A program made the position numbers and the translations under genes. A model generated the notes under the pieces. The model searched no databases and was not told the DNA's origin. It was given only the letters and a program-made list of their open reading frames with translations. Positions 33,669-42,820 of a DNA stretch of 64,000 nucleotides are shown in pieces. The DNA comes from Kineosporia babensis (GTDB taxonomy: Bacteria > Actinomycetota > Actinomycetes > Actinomycetales > Kineosporiaceae), in the NCBI RefSeq assembly GCF_021129305.1, contig NZ_JAJOMB010000008.1, forward strand, positions 62,001-126,000. Reading direction: 5' to 3'. The first letter of the stretch is position 1; the number at the start of each line of letters is the position of its first letter.

Positions 33669-34697
33669 TTACTGGGTCTGCGAGAGGTCGATGCCGTCTT
33701 CGGTGGTGGTGCCGTCCTGGCTCTGGTCGCTCTGGTCGCTCTGGTCCTGGCCGAACTGCTGGCCGAAGCCCTGGTCCTGACCGAACTGCTGACCGAAGCC
33801 GCCGTCCTGGCCGAAGGGCGTGGTACCGGAACCGCTCTGGCCCTGGGTGGTCTGGTCCTGACCCGTCTGGCCTTGATCCGTCTGACCCTGCCCCGTCTGA
33901 CCCTGACCTGTCTGCCCCTGGTCGGTCTGACCTTGCCCGGTCTGGCCCTGGCCCTGCTGTCCTTGCTGACCCTGGCCGGTCTGACCCTGACCACCGGGCA
34001 TCTGGCCGCCGAAGCCGCCCATGCCACCTCCGCCGAAACCGTTCTGCCCGTCGGTGGTGCTGGAGACCGATGAACTGCCCTGGTCGTGGCCGACCACGTA
34101 TCCCGTGGCGAAACCGACCCCGAGCAGAAGGATTCCGCCGATGACGGCGGTGGCCAGAGGCGTCTTCAATTTCTGGACGAAACTGCCTTGCCGCCCGGGC
34201 TTCTGCCCCACGGGGGCCTGGCCGAGGTGCTCCTGCGGCACCTCGAAGGTCATCGAGGGTGCGGCGTTCGGCTGGCCGAGCGGGGCGGCGGTGGGCTGGT
34301 GCGGCGGGAAGGCCGGCTGAACCGCAGGTGCGACCGGCGAGGTCAGCGGCTGGCCCGATGACTGCGCCGCAAGCTGAGCCGGCTGCTGGGTCGGCTGGTG
34401 GCTGGATGGCTGGCTCAGCTGCTCGTTCGGGCCGGCGAGAGAATTCTGGCCGGCGAGCGAGTTCTGGCCTGCTAGCGAGGTCTGACCAGCGGGCAAGTTC
34501 GAGCCGGCGGGCAAGTTCTGGCCGGCGGCCGGGGCGTCGGAGCCCGGGTGCGGCGGCGCCCACATCATGTTCGGGCCGCTCGGCTGCGTCTGGCTCAGCG
34601 CCTGGTCCTGCACTTGAGTCTGTGCCTGCGCCTGGTTCTGGGTGGCCGGCTGGTTGCTCACCGGCGCGGCGATGGTCTGCCCCTGGTTGTCTGCCAT
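33669..34697 (-). CDS. Gln/Gly-repeat single-pass membrane protein of unknown function
   Basis: 342 residues from the ATG at 34695-34697. Residues 1-180 are disordered and Gln/Pro/Ala-rich, with a six-residue repeat of AGQNSL type (58-90). A single membrane helix lies at 181-203 (LATAVIGGILLLGVGFATGY). The outer part has Gly/Met-rich FGGGGMGGFGG (221-231), then 236-286 built of five-residue GQ-GQT/DQGQT units, two copies of FGQQFGQDQ (301-319) and an acidic end. The inside-disordered, outside-repeat layout resembles actinobacterial low-complexity surface proteins. No enzyme domain is present. The repeats are 15-nt DNA units (about 33840-34000) likely to vary in number between strains. Confidence 0.7.
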   Translation of the reverse strand: MADNQGQTIAAPVSNQPATQNQAQAQTQVQDQALSQTQPSGPNMMWAPPHPGSDAPAAGQNLPAGSNLPAGQTSLAGQNSLAGQNSLAGPNEQLSQPSSHQPTQQPAQLAAQSSGQPLTSPVAPAVQPAFPPHQPTAAPLGQPNAAPSMTFEVPQEHLGQAPVGQKPGRQGSFVQKLKTPLATAVIGGILLLGVGFATGYVVGHDQGSSSVSSTTDGQNGFGGGGMGGFGGQMPGGQGQTGQGQQGQQGQGQTGQGQTDQGQTGQGQTGQGQTDQGQTGQDQTTQGQSGSGTTPFGQDGGFGQQFGQDQGFGQQFGQDQSDQSDQSQDGTTTEDGIDLSQTQ

Positions 34698-34868
34698 GCG
34701 TCCCAGAGTTCGGTCTGCGGATGGGCAGAGGCCGGATCCGGGCTGTGAACGAGCTATGAAGCTCCCACTCACCCACCGGCCCGAACCACACAAAGGTGCG
34801 CACCCCGTCCAAAAGCAAGAAGCCGGTGGCCACCCTCCAATGGCCACCGGCTCCCCTTCGGGAAAGCT

Positions 34869-35654
34869 CTACTTCACTTCGCGGCGCATCGTGCGGACCG
34901 TGCCGATCACCAGCGGCAGCACCACCCACAGCAGCGAGGAGGTGAAGATCTTCAGCCACTGGTCACCCGTGGCCCCACCATCACCGAGCTCAGCCGTGGT
35001 GAGGCTGAAGTTCAGCCAGTCCTGCGCGTTCTCCAGCGCGGAGACCAGGCCGAGCAGGATGAAGGCGTTGGGCAGGATGAAGAAGCTGACGATGGAGATC
35101 GGGGTGTTCCCGAACAGCAGGCCGAAGCCGACCCCGCAGGCGAAGTAGAGCAGCATGTAGGCGAGCAGTTCGCCCAGCACCCGGGCGGACAGGTCCCAGG
35201 CCCCCCGCTCGGCCCCGGCGAACACCGTGGCCAGCGCGGCGATCGGGATGATCACCGCCAGGGTCAGGGTGGCCAGGGCCATGGCGGCCAGGAACTTCGC
35301 CGCGATCACGCGGCCGCGCTGCGGCACCAGGGTGAACGTGGTCAGGGCGGTGCGCTGCGACCATTCGCTGGTCACGGTCAGGATCCCGAGCACCGGGCCG
35401 AGGATGGCGATCGGCTGGAACGCCATCTGGATGTAGGTCTGGACGGTCCGGTCGCCTTCGCCGAAGTACGCCAGGCCCCCGATCATCACGGCCGAGAGCA
35501 GAGCCACGACGGTGAGCAGCCAGCGCCCGGCCCGGGTGTTGCCCATCTTGCGCAGTTCGATCCAGGTCAGCCGGGCGATGCCGGGGCGGCTGACCTTGGT
35601 GTCCTGGGTGGCGCCGGGGACGGCCCAGGCCGGCAGCGTGGTCGGGGCGCTCAT
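34869..35654 (-). CDS. ABC-2 type exporter permease
   Basis: 261 residues from the ATG at 35652-35654, which overlaps the ATPase stop (ATGA). Six membrane helices. The first cytoplasmic region reads RLTWIELRKMGNTRAGRWLL, and LTVTSEWSQRTALTTFTLVPQR is the characteristic segment of this permease class. It forms the membrane part of an exporter with the adjacent ATPase. A drug, lantibiotic-like peptide or lipid are all possible substrates. Confidence 0.9.
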   Translation of the reverse strand: MSAPTTLPAWAVPGATQDTKVSRPGIARLTWIELRKMGNTRAGRWLLTVVALLSAVMIGGLAYFGEGDRTVQTYIQMAFQPIAILGPVLGILTVTSEWSQRTALTTFTLVPQRGRVIAAKFLAAMALATLTLAVIIPIAALATVFAGAERGAWDLSARVLGELLAYMLLYFACGVGFGLLFGNTPISIVSFFILPNAFILLGLVSALENAQDWLNFSLTTAELGDGGATGDQWLKIFTSSLLWVVLPLVIGTVRTMRREVK

Positions 35655-36598
35655 CGCACGGCCTCCATCGGGGTGTTGGTCGGGTTGATCGCACCGGCCG
35701 GTGCGGCAGCGTTCGCAGAGGCGGTGAGCTGGAGGAACAGCGCTTCCAGCCCGGCGCCGTCGGCGGTGCGCAGTTCGGTCAGGACCGTTCCGGTGGCAGC
35801 AGCGGCGCGCCCCACCTGGAGCGGTTCGGCATCTACCAGCAGGGCGCCGTCGGCGGTGGGGGTGACGTTGTGGCCGGAGCCCTGCAGAGCCTGGGCCAGC
35901 TGGTTCGGCTCCACTGCCCGGACCAGCGTGCCCGCCCCGGCCAGCAGCTCCTCCTTGCTGCCGTTGGCCGCGATCCGGCCGTTGCCGATCACCACCAGCC
36001 GGTCGGCCACCGCTTCGACCTCGTGCAGCAGGTGCGAGGACAGCAGGACCGTGCCGCCCCGGTCGGCGTACTCGCGCAGCAGACCGCGCATCCAGAAGAT
36101 GCCTTCCGGGTCCAGGCCGTTGGCCGGCTCGTCCAGCACCAGGGTGGACGGATTGCCGAGCAGGGCGTGGGCCAGGCCGAGGCGCTGGCGCATGCCCAGG
36201 GAGTAGTTGCCGACCCGCTTGTCCGCGGCCTTCTTGTCCAGGCCGACCAGCTCGAGCATCTGGGTGACCCGCTCGCGGGGCAGGCCGAGGACCATGGTGC
36301 CGAGGGTCAGCACCTCGCGGCCGGTGCGGCCGGCGTGCTGGGCCGAGGCGTCGAGCAGGACCCCGACCGAACGGCCCGGGTTGGGCAGCGCGCGGTACGG
36401 GGACCCGTCGATCAGCGCGGTACCGCTGCTGGCCGAGGTCAGACCGCACAGGATTCGCATCGTGGTGGACTTGCCGGCGCCGTTCGGGCCGAGGAAACCC
36501 GTGACGGTGCCGGTCTCGCACCGGAAGGAGACGGCATCGACGGCCGTCTGGGTGCCGTATCTCTTCGTCAGGTTCTCGATCTCGATCACGGGAACCAT
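35651..36598 (-). CDS. ABC exporter ATPase (drug/antibiotic type)
   Basis: 315 residues from the ATG at 36596-36598. Walker A GPNGAGKST (37-45), signature YSLGMRQRLGLAHAL, Walker B LVLDEPANGLDP, and a C-terminal extension of the DrrA/CcmA-like exporter class. It is divergent from a histidine kinase gene (154-bp spacer). Exporter plus two-component system is the usual layout of antibiotic- or envelope-stress-responsive export modules. Confidence 0.93.
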   Translation of the reverse strand: MVPVIEIENLTKRYGTQTAVDAVSFRCETGTVTGFLGPNGAGKSTTMRILCGLTSASSGTALIDGSPYRALPNPGRSVGVLLDASAQHAGRTGREVLTLGTMVLGLPRERVTQMLELVGLDKKAADKRVGNYSLGMRQRLGLAHALLGNPSTLVLDEPANGLDPEGIFWMRGLLREYADRGGTVLLSSHLLHEVEAVADRLVVIGNGRIAANGSKEELLAGAGTLVRAVEPNQLAQALQGSGHNVTPTADGALLVDAEPLQVGRAAAATGTVLTELRTADGAGLEALFLQLTASANAAAPAGAINPTNTPMEAVR

Positions 36599-36752
36599 CC
36601 TTCCGAACCGTCCCCTACTCGCGCGTCCGTCTTGCGAACGATCCAGTGACGCCGGGGGATGGCTCCGAGTCAGACGAAAGTAGGTCCGGATGAGTACCTC
36701 GGTATTCCTTAGGTCGTGGTGACGCATCCGGTCGGGTGCCTACCGTGGTGCC

Positions 36753-38054
36753 GTGAGCCCGTCCCCCTCAGCCGGCCGAACGCCGCTGCGCCGGAAGCTG
36801 GCCGGCTGGCTGCCGGCCGAGTTCGGCGAATCGGTGCCCGAACGACCGGCACCCCGCTCGGTGCGCGACTGGATCGTCGACGTCAATCTGTTCGTGCTGT
36901 TCGGGTCGCTCGGCTTCCTGTTCTGGTGGCTGCAGCGAGACGCCTCACCACCGCAGGTACCCGAACCCGTCTTCTGGCTCGACCTGGTGCTCGGGGTGCC
37001 CTGCCTGGTGCTGATCTGGTGGCGGCGGCGCTGGCCCACCCGGATCGCGCTGCTGATGCTGCCCGCGGCGCTGATCTCGACGATCGCGGCGCTGCCGGCC
37101 CTGCTGCTGGTCTACACGGTGGCGGTGCGGCGGCCGCTGCGGATCCTGACGGTGGTCGCCGTGCTTCATATCGCCGCGGTGATCGGCTACACGATGCTCC
37201 GGCCGGATGAAGGCACCTCGGCCTTCACCGCGATCACGGTCAGCGCGATGGCGGTGTTCGGGGTGGTGGCCTGGGGTTTGTTCGGCCGGGCCCGGTACGA
37301 GCTGATCCTTTCGCTGCGGGACCGGGCCGAGCGGGCCGAGTCCGAGCGCAACCTGCTGCTGGAGCAGGCCCGGCACTCGGAGCGCACCCGGATCGCCCGC
37401 GAGATGCACGACGTGCTGGGCCACCGGATCTCGCTGATCAGCCTGCACGCCGGGGCTCTGGAGTTCCGCGCGGACAAGGCCGGGCCGGAGGTGGCGGAGT
37501 CGGCGGCGGTGATCCGGGCCAGCGCTCGCCAGGCTCTGCAGGATCTGCGTGAGGTGATCGGGGTGCTGCGGGCCGGGGGCGAGGAGGATTCACCGGATCG
37601 GCCGCAGCCCACGCTGGCCGATCTGCCCGGCCTGGTGCAGGAGTCCCGGCAGGCCGGGATGAACGTCCAGCTGAACTGTGATTATCCGCCGGACGAGCCA
37701 CCGTTCGCCTTGATCGGCCGGACCACCTACCGGATTGTCCAGGAGGGGCTGACGAACGCCCGCAAGCATGCTCCGAACACGGCTGTGCGGGTTACGGTCT
37801 CGGGCCGGCCGGGGGTGGGGCTGGATGTGACGGTGGTGAATCGGCCTCCGCTGGATCCGCCTTCGGGGTTGCCGGGAGCCGGGCAGGGCCTGGTCGGGCT
37901 GGCCGAACGGGTGAGTCTGGCTCAGGGCCGGCTGGAGCACGGGTGGACGCCGGTGGGGGACTTTCGGCTGGCGGTCTGGCTTCCGTGGCCGGCCGGGGAC
38001 GAAGAGCAACAGCAACGGACGTCGGTGCGCGAGGAGGCGGAAACGTCCGGGTGA
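36753..38054 (+). CDS. Sensor histidine kinase, HisKA_3 family
   Basis: 433 residues from a GTG. Four to five membrane helices between about 40 and 175, a coiled linker, phospho-acceptor His219 (RIAREMHDVLGHRISLISLH) and an HATPase domain with the N-box GLTNARKHAPNTAVRV and G-box GAGQGLVGLAERV. It is the partner of the response regulator 31 nt downstream and probably controls the divergent ABC exporter. Confidence 0.94.
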   Translation: MSPSPSAGRTPLRRKLAGWLPAEFGESVPERPAPRSVRDWIVDVNLFVLFGSLGFLFWWLQRDASPPQVPEPVFWLDLVLGVPCLVLIWWRRRWPTRIALLMLPAALISTIAALPALLLVYTVAVRRPLRILTVVAVLHIAAVIGYTMLRPDEGTSAFTAITVSAMAVFGVVAWGLFGRARYELILSLRDRAERAESERNLLLEQARHSERTRIAREMHDVLGHRISLISLHAGALEFRADKAGPEVAESAAVIRASARQALQDLREVIGVLRAGGEEDSPDRPQPTLADLPGLVQESRQAGMNVQLNCDYPPDEPPFALIGRTTYRIVQEGLTNARKHAPNTAVRVTVSGRPGVGLDVTVVNRPPLDPPSGLPGAGQGLVGLAERVSLAQGRLEHGWTPVGDFRLAVWLPWPAGDEEQQQRTSVREEAETSG

Positions 38055-38085
38055 GTAGTGGCAGGGTTGAGGGGTGGAGGACGCC

Positions 38086-38760
38086 GTGAGTACTGAACCG
38101 CCGGTCCGGGTGCTGATCGTGGACGACGACGCTCTGGTGCGGGCGGCGCTGAGGATGATGCTGTCCGGCAGTGAGCACGTCGATGTCGCCGGTGAGGCCG
38201 AGGACGGGTCGCAGGTGCCCGAGGCCGTGCAGCGGCTGCGTCCGGACGTGGTGCTGATGGACATCCGGATGCCCCGCGTGGACGGCCTGGCCGCCACCGA
38301 GCACCTGGCCCGGACCCCGTCACCACCGCAGATCATCGTGCTGACCACGTTCGACGCCGACGAGTACGTGCTCCGGGCGCTACGGGCCGGAGCCAGCGGC
38401 TTCCTGCTGAAGGACACTCCCCCGGCCGAACTGGTCCGGGCCATCCGCACGGTGGCGCAGGGCGAGGCCATGCTCTCGCCCACGGTCACCCGGCGGCTGA
38501 TCGATCACATGGGCGCGCCCGCCACGACCGGGGTCACCGATCGCCGCAAGGCCGCCCGCGAGCGCCTGCAACTGCTCAGCGAGCGGGAACGGGAAGTGGC
38601 GGTCGCGGTCGGCCTGGGCAAGGCCAACGCCGAGATCGCCGAGGACCTGTACATGAGCGTGGCCACGGTGAAGGCGCACGTGTCGCGGGTGATGACCAAG
38701 CTGGACGCCACCAACCGGGTCCAGATCGCCATCCTCGCCCACGACGCCGAACTGGCCTGA
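38086..38760 (+). CDS. NarL/LuxR-family response regulator
   Basis: 224 residues. The GTG at 38086 is preferred over that at 38074 because GGAGG (38076-38080) lies five bases before it. Receiver with Asp59 (VVLMDIRMPRVDG), then a LuxR HTH (LSEREREVAVAVGLGKANAEIAEDLYMS). Likely target: the ABC exporter at 34869-36598. Confidence 0.94.
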   Translation: MSTEPPVRVLIVDDDALVRAALRMMLSGSEHVDVAGEAEDGSQVPEAVQRLRPDVVLMDIRMPRVDGLAATEHLARTPSPPQIIVLTTFDADEYVLRALRAGASGFLLKDTPPAELVRAIRTVAQGEAMLSPTVTRRLIDHMGAPATTGVTDRRKAARERLQLLSEREREVAVAVGLGKANAEIAEDLYMSVATVKAHVSRVMTKLDATNRVQIAILAHDAELA

Positions 38761-38772
38761 GCCGGACCGGGC

Positions 38773-41700
38773 TCAGTCTTCGCAGTACCGGTTCCAGGCG
38801 GCCTCGGCCTCGTCGTCACGCCCGGCTCCGCCGAGCACGGCGGCCAGGCGGGCGCCCAGGCCGTGGGTCTGCTCCTGCTCACCGGCCTGGGCAGCGCCTT
38901 CGGCGGCCTCGCGCAGGTCGGCCACTGCACCCTCCAGGTCACCCAGCTCGGCCCGCAACTGCCCGCGCAGACCCTGCAGGTCGCGCGCCGACCAGGCATC
39001 GTCGAGCCGGCGATAGTCGTCCACCAGCCCGTCGGCCACCTCCATCGCCTCCGCGAAGTACCCGGAAAGGGCCAGCAGCCGGGCCTTCTGCTCGGCCACC
39101 GCGACCCGGTGCCAGCGCATCTGGTGCTCGGCCATGGCCAGCTCGGCCGGCTGCAGCCGCCGCCCGGCCAGTTGCTGGCCCCAGGCGTCCAGCGTGGCCT
39201 CGGCCTCGTCGAGGGCTTCCAGCGCGGCCTCATCCCCCGCCGCCGCCCGGACCGGGGTGACTCGTTCCCGGCGGCAGGTGGTGGCGCGGGCGTAATCGCC
39301 GCCGGACTCGGCCAGTTCGGCGGCCCGCAGCAGGTCGGCCGCCACCCGTACCGGAGGGCCGGGCAGTCGCGCGGCCAGCTGCCAGGCCTCGGCCTGACCG
39401 ATCGGGTTGCCGTTGCGGGCGTGCCACTGCGCGCTGCGGATCACCAGCCGCCGGACCGGGCCGACCGGTGTTCCGGCCGTCGAATTGGCCTCTGCCGCAG
39501 CGAAGGCCGCCGCTCCGGCCAGGTGCATGCGCGAGGCCACCTCGATCGAGATGTCGCCGGGGACCGGCTCCACCTCGTCGGGAGCGGTGCCCGGCAACTT
39601 CAGCGGTGCGGTCTCCAGACCTTCAGCCCGCAGCACGTCCACCACATCGGCCAAGGCCGCCTCGGCCGCCGCAGCCGCCGCGAACGGACGATCGAGAGCA
39701 AGCAGCACGCGGGAGAGGTCGACCCGGCACTGCCCGGCGAGCGCCGGGGGCGCGTACTTGTCCAGCAGCGGCACGGCCCGGGCCAGGTCGGCAGCGGCCA
39801 GCGAGGTCTCGCCGGAGCGGTGGCGCAGCATGGCCGAAGCCGCCAGCAGGGTACCGAGAACCGGCCCTTCGCCGGACCTCTCGGCGTCTTCCACCGCGGT
39901 GTGCCAGACCGCCAGGGCCGCGCCCGGATCGGTCTCGGCCAGCAGGGTGGCCAGATCGGCTCCGGCCTGGGCCCGCTCCAGGGGCCGCAGGCCCTCCGGC
40001 AAGGTGGCCACGGCCTGCATCAATGTGCTCACGGCGTTGTGCCGCGGTTCGTCCCGGGCCCGCAACCGCAGCATCCGGGTGAGCGCCCGCAGGTGCCGGT
40101 GCTCAAGGCGTTCCGGTGGCACCGAGCGCAGCTGGGCCACCGACGTCTCCAACGGATCGAAGTTCACCAGGTCGAGGGTCTGCGCCAGCTCACGCAGTTC
40201 CTCCGGTGACATCTCGGCCCGCAGCTTCTCCATCGCGTCCAGCCGGCGCCGCGGCTGCTGGATGTCCTCGCCGTCCGAGAACGGGCGCTGGCCGGGCGAG
40301 TTCAGCGGCGTCACCGGGATCGGGGTGGTCATGAAGGGCCCGATGAGAGACGTCGGCATGGACACCGGCCCGAACGGCTCGGCAACCATCGGGTCGTGGA
40401 TCGGCTGAACCTCGGCCTCTTCGTCCGCCTCCGGCTCGGGCTCCGGTTCCGCCTGCTCGGCGGCCGGCGACGAGACCGGCAGCAGCCCGGTGACCGCCTC
40501 CGGCACCGAGCCGTGCACCGGGACCAGCTGCGAGATCTGTTCCGGCACGGGCACTCCGGCCGAGGCCGCGATCTCCCGGGCCAGCACCAGCCGGGACAGT
40601 GCCTCCCCGAGATCCGGGCCCGGGGCGAGTCCGGCCACCTCGGCGGTGATCTCCTCGATCCGGTCCATCGCCGGGCCCGGCTCCATCAGCCGGTTCTGCG
40701 CGGAGGCGAGCACACAGGCCTGGTCGTGCAGCAGCGCCTCCAGGGTCAGGCCGGCGTCCCGCAACCGCCGCGTGGCCGTCTGCGCCGCCTCCAGCAGGAC
40801 GGGCGCCTCCAGCGGCAGGCCGAGCGCGGGATCGACCGGGTGCGAAGAGATCTCGTCCAGCGCGAGCCAGCCGTCCAGCCGGGCCGCGGCCTGCTCGGCC
40901 TCGGAGTCGCCCTGGGTCTGCGCCGTGGCTCGCAGCTGGCGCCAGGCGGTCAGCACCGTCTGCATTGCCTCGACCGCGTCGGTCCGCAGCCCGTCCTCGA
41001 ATTCCTTGGCCAGCACGGTGATGTCGGAAGGAACCCCGTCGCCCTCGGCCCGGCGACCGGCCCGCACCGGCGGCGCCCATTCCTCGCGCCCGGCCCGGTC
41101 GAAGGCCTCCAGCGGCATGTCCGGCAGGGCGCCCGCGCCGAGCGTCTCGCGCAGCCGGTCGCCGATCGTCGAGGTCTCGTTGCGCTGATCGAAAAGAGCC
41201 GCCAGGCGAGCGCTCTCGGCCAGCGCCTTCTCGCCCAGGCGGGCCACCGTGAGGTCCTGGTCGTCGGCCAGTGCCGGGGGCAGCGTGCTCGCCCGGGCGG
41301 CGGGCAGCACGATCTCGCCGGAGCGCCCGGCCTCGGTCAGCCCCCAGACCAGCCGGGTGATCGCCGCCGTGGTGTTCAGCTGCTCGAGCGGTTCGGGTGC
41401 GGCGGCCAGCGCGGGCAGCCATTCGCGCAGCAGCTCCAGGCCGTAGCGCAGCCGCCCGGACCGGGCGCAGACCAGGATCTCGTCGGCGGCTGCTGTTCCC
41501 CGGATCGCGTCGGCGGCCAGCACGTCGGCCGCTGCCTCACCGGCGATCCCGGCCGCAGCCGCCGCCGTGGCCAGCTGGGCCCGGATCAGACGGACGGCCC
41601 GGACGTGTTCCGAGGCCGCCGCCCCGACCGCACCGGTGCGCAGCAGGGCCGGCAACGCGGCCCCGATGACCCCGGCCGGTTGCGCGACGCACTCGAACGC

Positions 41701-42327
41701 CGGCGCCCGCAGGGCCGGACCGGCGTGCTCGATCGCCCGCTGGTAGGCGCCCAGCTCCACCAGGTAGCGCACCTGTTCCGCCCGCTCGCACTCGGCACAG
41801 CCGATGCCGACCGGCGAAGGGCCCGCCGCCAGCCAGGCCTCGAGCAGTTCCCCGGTCGCCTGGATGCCCTGCACGTGCTGGGCGAACAGGAACCGCGCCC
41901 GCAGCACCGGCCCGGGGTGCTCCCCGGCGTCGGCGTAGCGCTGCTCAGCACCGGTGGCGAGGTGGTTCAGCAGTGAGCGCGACACGTCCGGGTAGGGCAG
42001 CAGCCCGACGGTGGCCGCGGCCAGGTCGGCCAGCACCTGGCTGCGCAGCTGGTCGGCCATCCAGCCGGGCGCCTCGTCGTAGCGGGCGGTCAGCCAGGCC
42101 AGCAGCTCCGGCACCCGGTCGGGCCGGCCTCCGCTCAGGCAGGCGGTCAGCAGGCGGCTGCGGATCTGGGTGCCCAGCCGGCCGACCTCATGCGCCCCGC
42201 CGGCCCGGGTCACCGACGGCAGCAGCCCGTCCAGGGCCCCGATCCGCTCGGGTCCCGCGGGCAGGCTCTCGGCCGCGGCCAGGGCCGCGCGGATCTCATC
42301 GGACGCCGTGCTCACCCGACCGATCAT
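38773..42327 (-). CDS. Large helical-repeat (TPR-like) cytoplasmic protein of unknown function
   Basis: 1184 residues from the ATG at 42325-42327; a GTG at 42315 is about as likely. No signal peptide or membrane helix. Two all-helical, Ala/Leu/Glu-rich halves (about 1-620 and 720-1184) are joined by an acidic Pro/Glu/Gln linker (around 640-720, AEPEPEPEADEEAEVQP). The last 250 residues fit TPR-like antiparallel helix pairs (GQAEAWQLAARLP, LSGYFAEAMEVADGLVDDYRRL, LGDLEGAVADLREAAEGAAQ). One GCAECE pair in the first half might bind a metal. Such proteins act as scaffolds, often for regulators. I recognise no named family. It is convergent with the response regulator (12 nt). Confidence 0.85.
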   Translation of the reverse strand: MIGRVSTASDEIRAALAAAESLPAGPERIGALDGLLPSVTRAGGAHEVGRLGTQIRSRLLTACLSGGRPDRVPELLAWLTARYDEAPGWMADQLRSQVLADLAAATVGLLPYPDVSRSLLNHLATGAEQRYADAGEHPGPVLRARFLFAQHVQGIQATGELLEAWLAAGPSPVGIGCAECERAEQVRYLVELGAYQRAIEHAGPALRAPAFECVAQPAGVIGAALPALLRTGAVGAAASEHVRAVRLIRAQLATAAAAAGIAGEAAADVLAADAIRGTAAADEILVCARSGRLRYGLELLREWLPALAAAPEPLEQLNTTAAITRLVWGLTEAGRSGEIVLPAARASTLPPALADDQDLTVARLGEKALAESARLAALFDQRNETSTIGDRLRETLGAGALPDMPLEAFDRAGREEWAPPVRAGRRAEGDGVPSDITVLAKEFEDGLRTDAVEAMQTVLTAWRQLRATAQTQGDSEAEQAAARLDGWLALDEISSHPVDPALGLPLEAPVLLEAAQTATRRLRDAGLTLEALLHDQACVLASAQNRLMEPGPAMDRIEEITAEVAGLAPGPDLGEALSRLVLAREIAASAGVPVPEQISQLVPVHGSVPEAVTGLLPVSSPAAEQAEPEPEPEADEEAEVQPIHDPMVAEPFGPVSMPTSLIGPFMTTPIPVTPLNSPGQRPFSDGEDIQQPRRRLDAMEKLRAEMSPEELRELAQTLDLVNFDPLETSVAQLRSVPPERLEHRHLRALTRMLRLRARDEPRHNAVSTLMQAVATLPEGLRPLERAQAGADLATLLAETDPGAALAVWHTAVEDAERSGEGPVLGTLLAASAMLRHRSGETSLAAADLARAVPLLDKYAPPALAGQCRVDLSRVLLALDRPFAAAAAAEAALADVVDVLRAEGLETAPLKLPGTAPDEVEPVPGDISIEVASRMHLAGAAAFAAAEANSTAGTPVGPVRRLVIRSAQWHARNGNPIGQAEAWQLAARLPGPPVRVAADLLRAAELAESGGDYARATTCRRERVTPVRAAAGDEAALEALDEAEATLDAWGQQLAGRRLQPAELAMAEHQMRWHRVAVAEQKARLLALSGYFAEAMEVADGLVDDYRRLDDAWSARDLQGLRGQLRAELGDLEGAVADLREAAEGAAQAGEQEQTHGLGARLAAVLGGAGRDDEAEAAWNRYCED

Positions 42328-42586
42328 GCCCTTTCCGGGCGTCTCGTGTGCGTCGAGGAGGCCAAGAGACAGGTCCGCTACGCCAAGGGAGAAAACCCGT
42401 TGCCCCCGGTGGGCGGCGGTACGTACCTTCGTGGCACACGGGAAGGGAGGTGGTCCGAAAAGTGATTTCACATCGGACGCGTGAGGTGACGGCCGCCTAG
42501 GCGCCGTCGTTCCGGACGGACTGCTCTCGAAGCCCGAGAGTATTTCCTGGTCGACGAGCGACCGGCGAAATCCAAGGCAGTCACCG

Positions 42587-42650
42587 CAGCCCGCAGGGGT
42601 CCGCTTCGTCCAGCGGACACCGCCGGAGAATCCGGCGAGCCTGCGGGCTG
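42587..42650. ncRNA. Candidate three-way-junction RNA element
   Basis: In the 493-bp divergent gap between the helical-repeat gene and ideR, CAGCCCGCAGG (42587-42597) pairs perfectly with 42640-42650. It encloses two further perfect hairpins, TCCGC (42600-42604/42613-42617) and CGCCGGA (42621-42627/42631-42637). The fold is equally possible on either strand. It matches no riboswitch I know. The remainder of the gap has a tandem repeat (next entry) and no gene. Confidence 0.45.
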
Positions 42651-42671
42651 TTGCCTGCCCGGGGTTGTGGT

Positions 42672-42718
42672 TCCTGACCAGAACCGCCGCCCGCCTCCTG
42701 ACCAGAACCGCCGCCCGC
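42672..42718. repeat. Exact tandem 23-nt repeat upstream of ideR
   Basis: Two identical copies (42672-42694 and 42696-42718, beginning TCCTGACCAGAACCGCC) with a 24-bp period. Each contains CTGACCAGAACC. They lie 100-150 bp before the ideR start and could be paired operator sites. Confidence 0.7.
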
Positions 42719-42820
42719 GGACGTCCCCGATTGCGATCCGTCTGCGTACGGTCGGTGAAGTAATCCCTCTCAGACCCCTGGTGGATGGTGCCTGCTGGCC
42801 CGGTGTCCGACAATGGCCCG

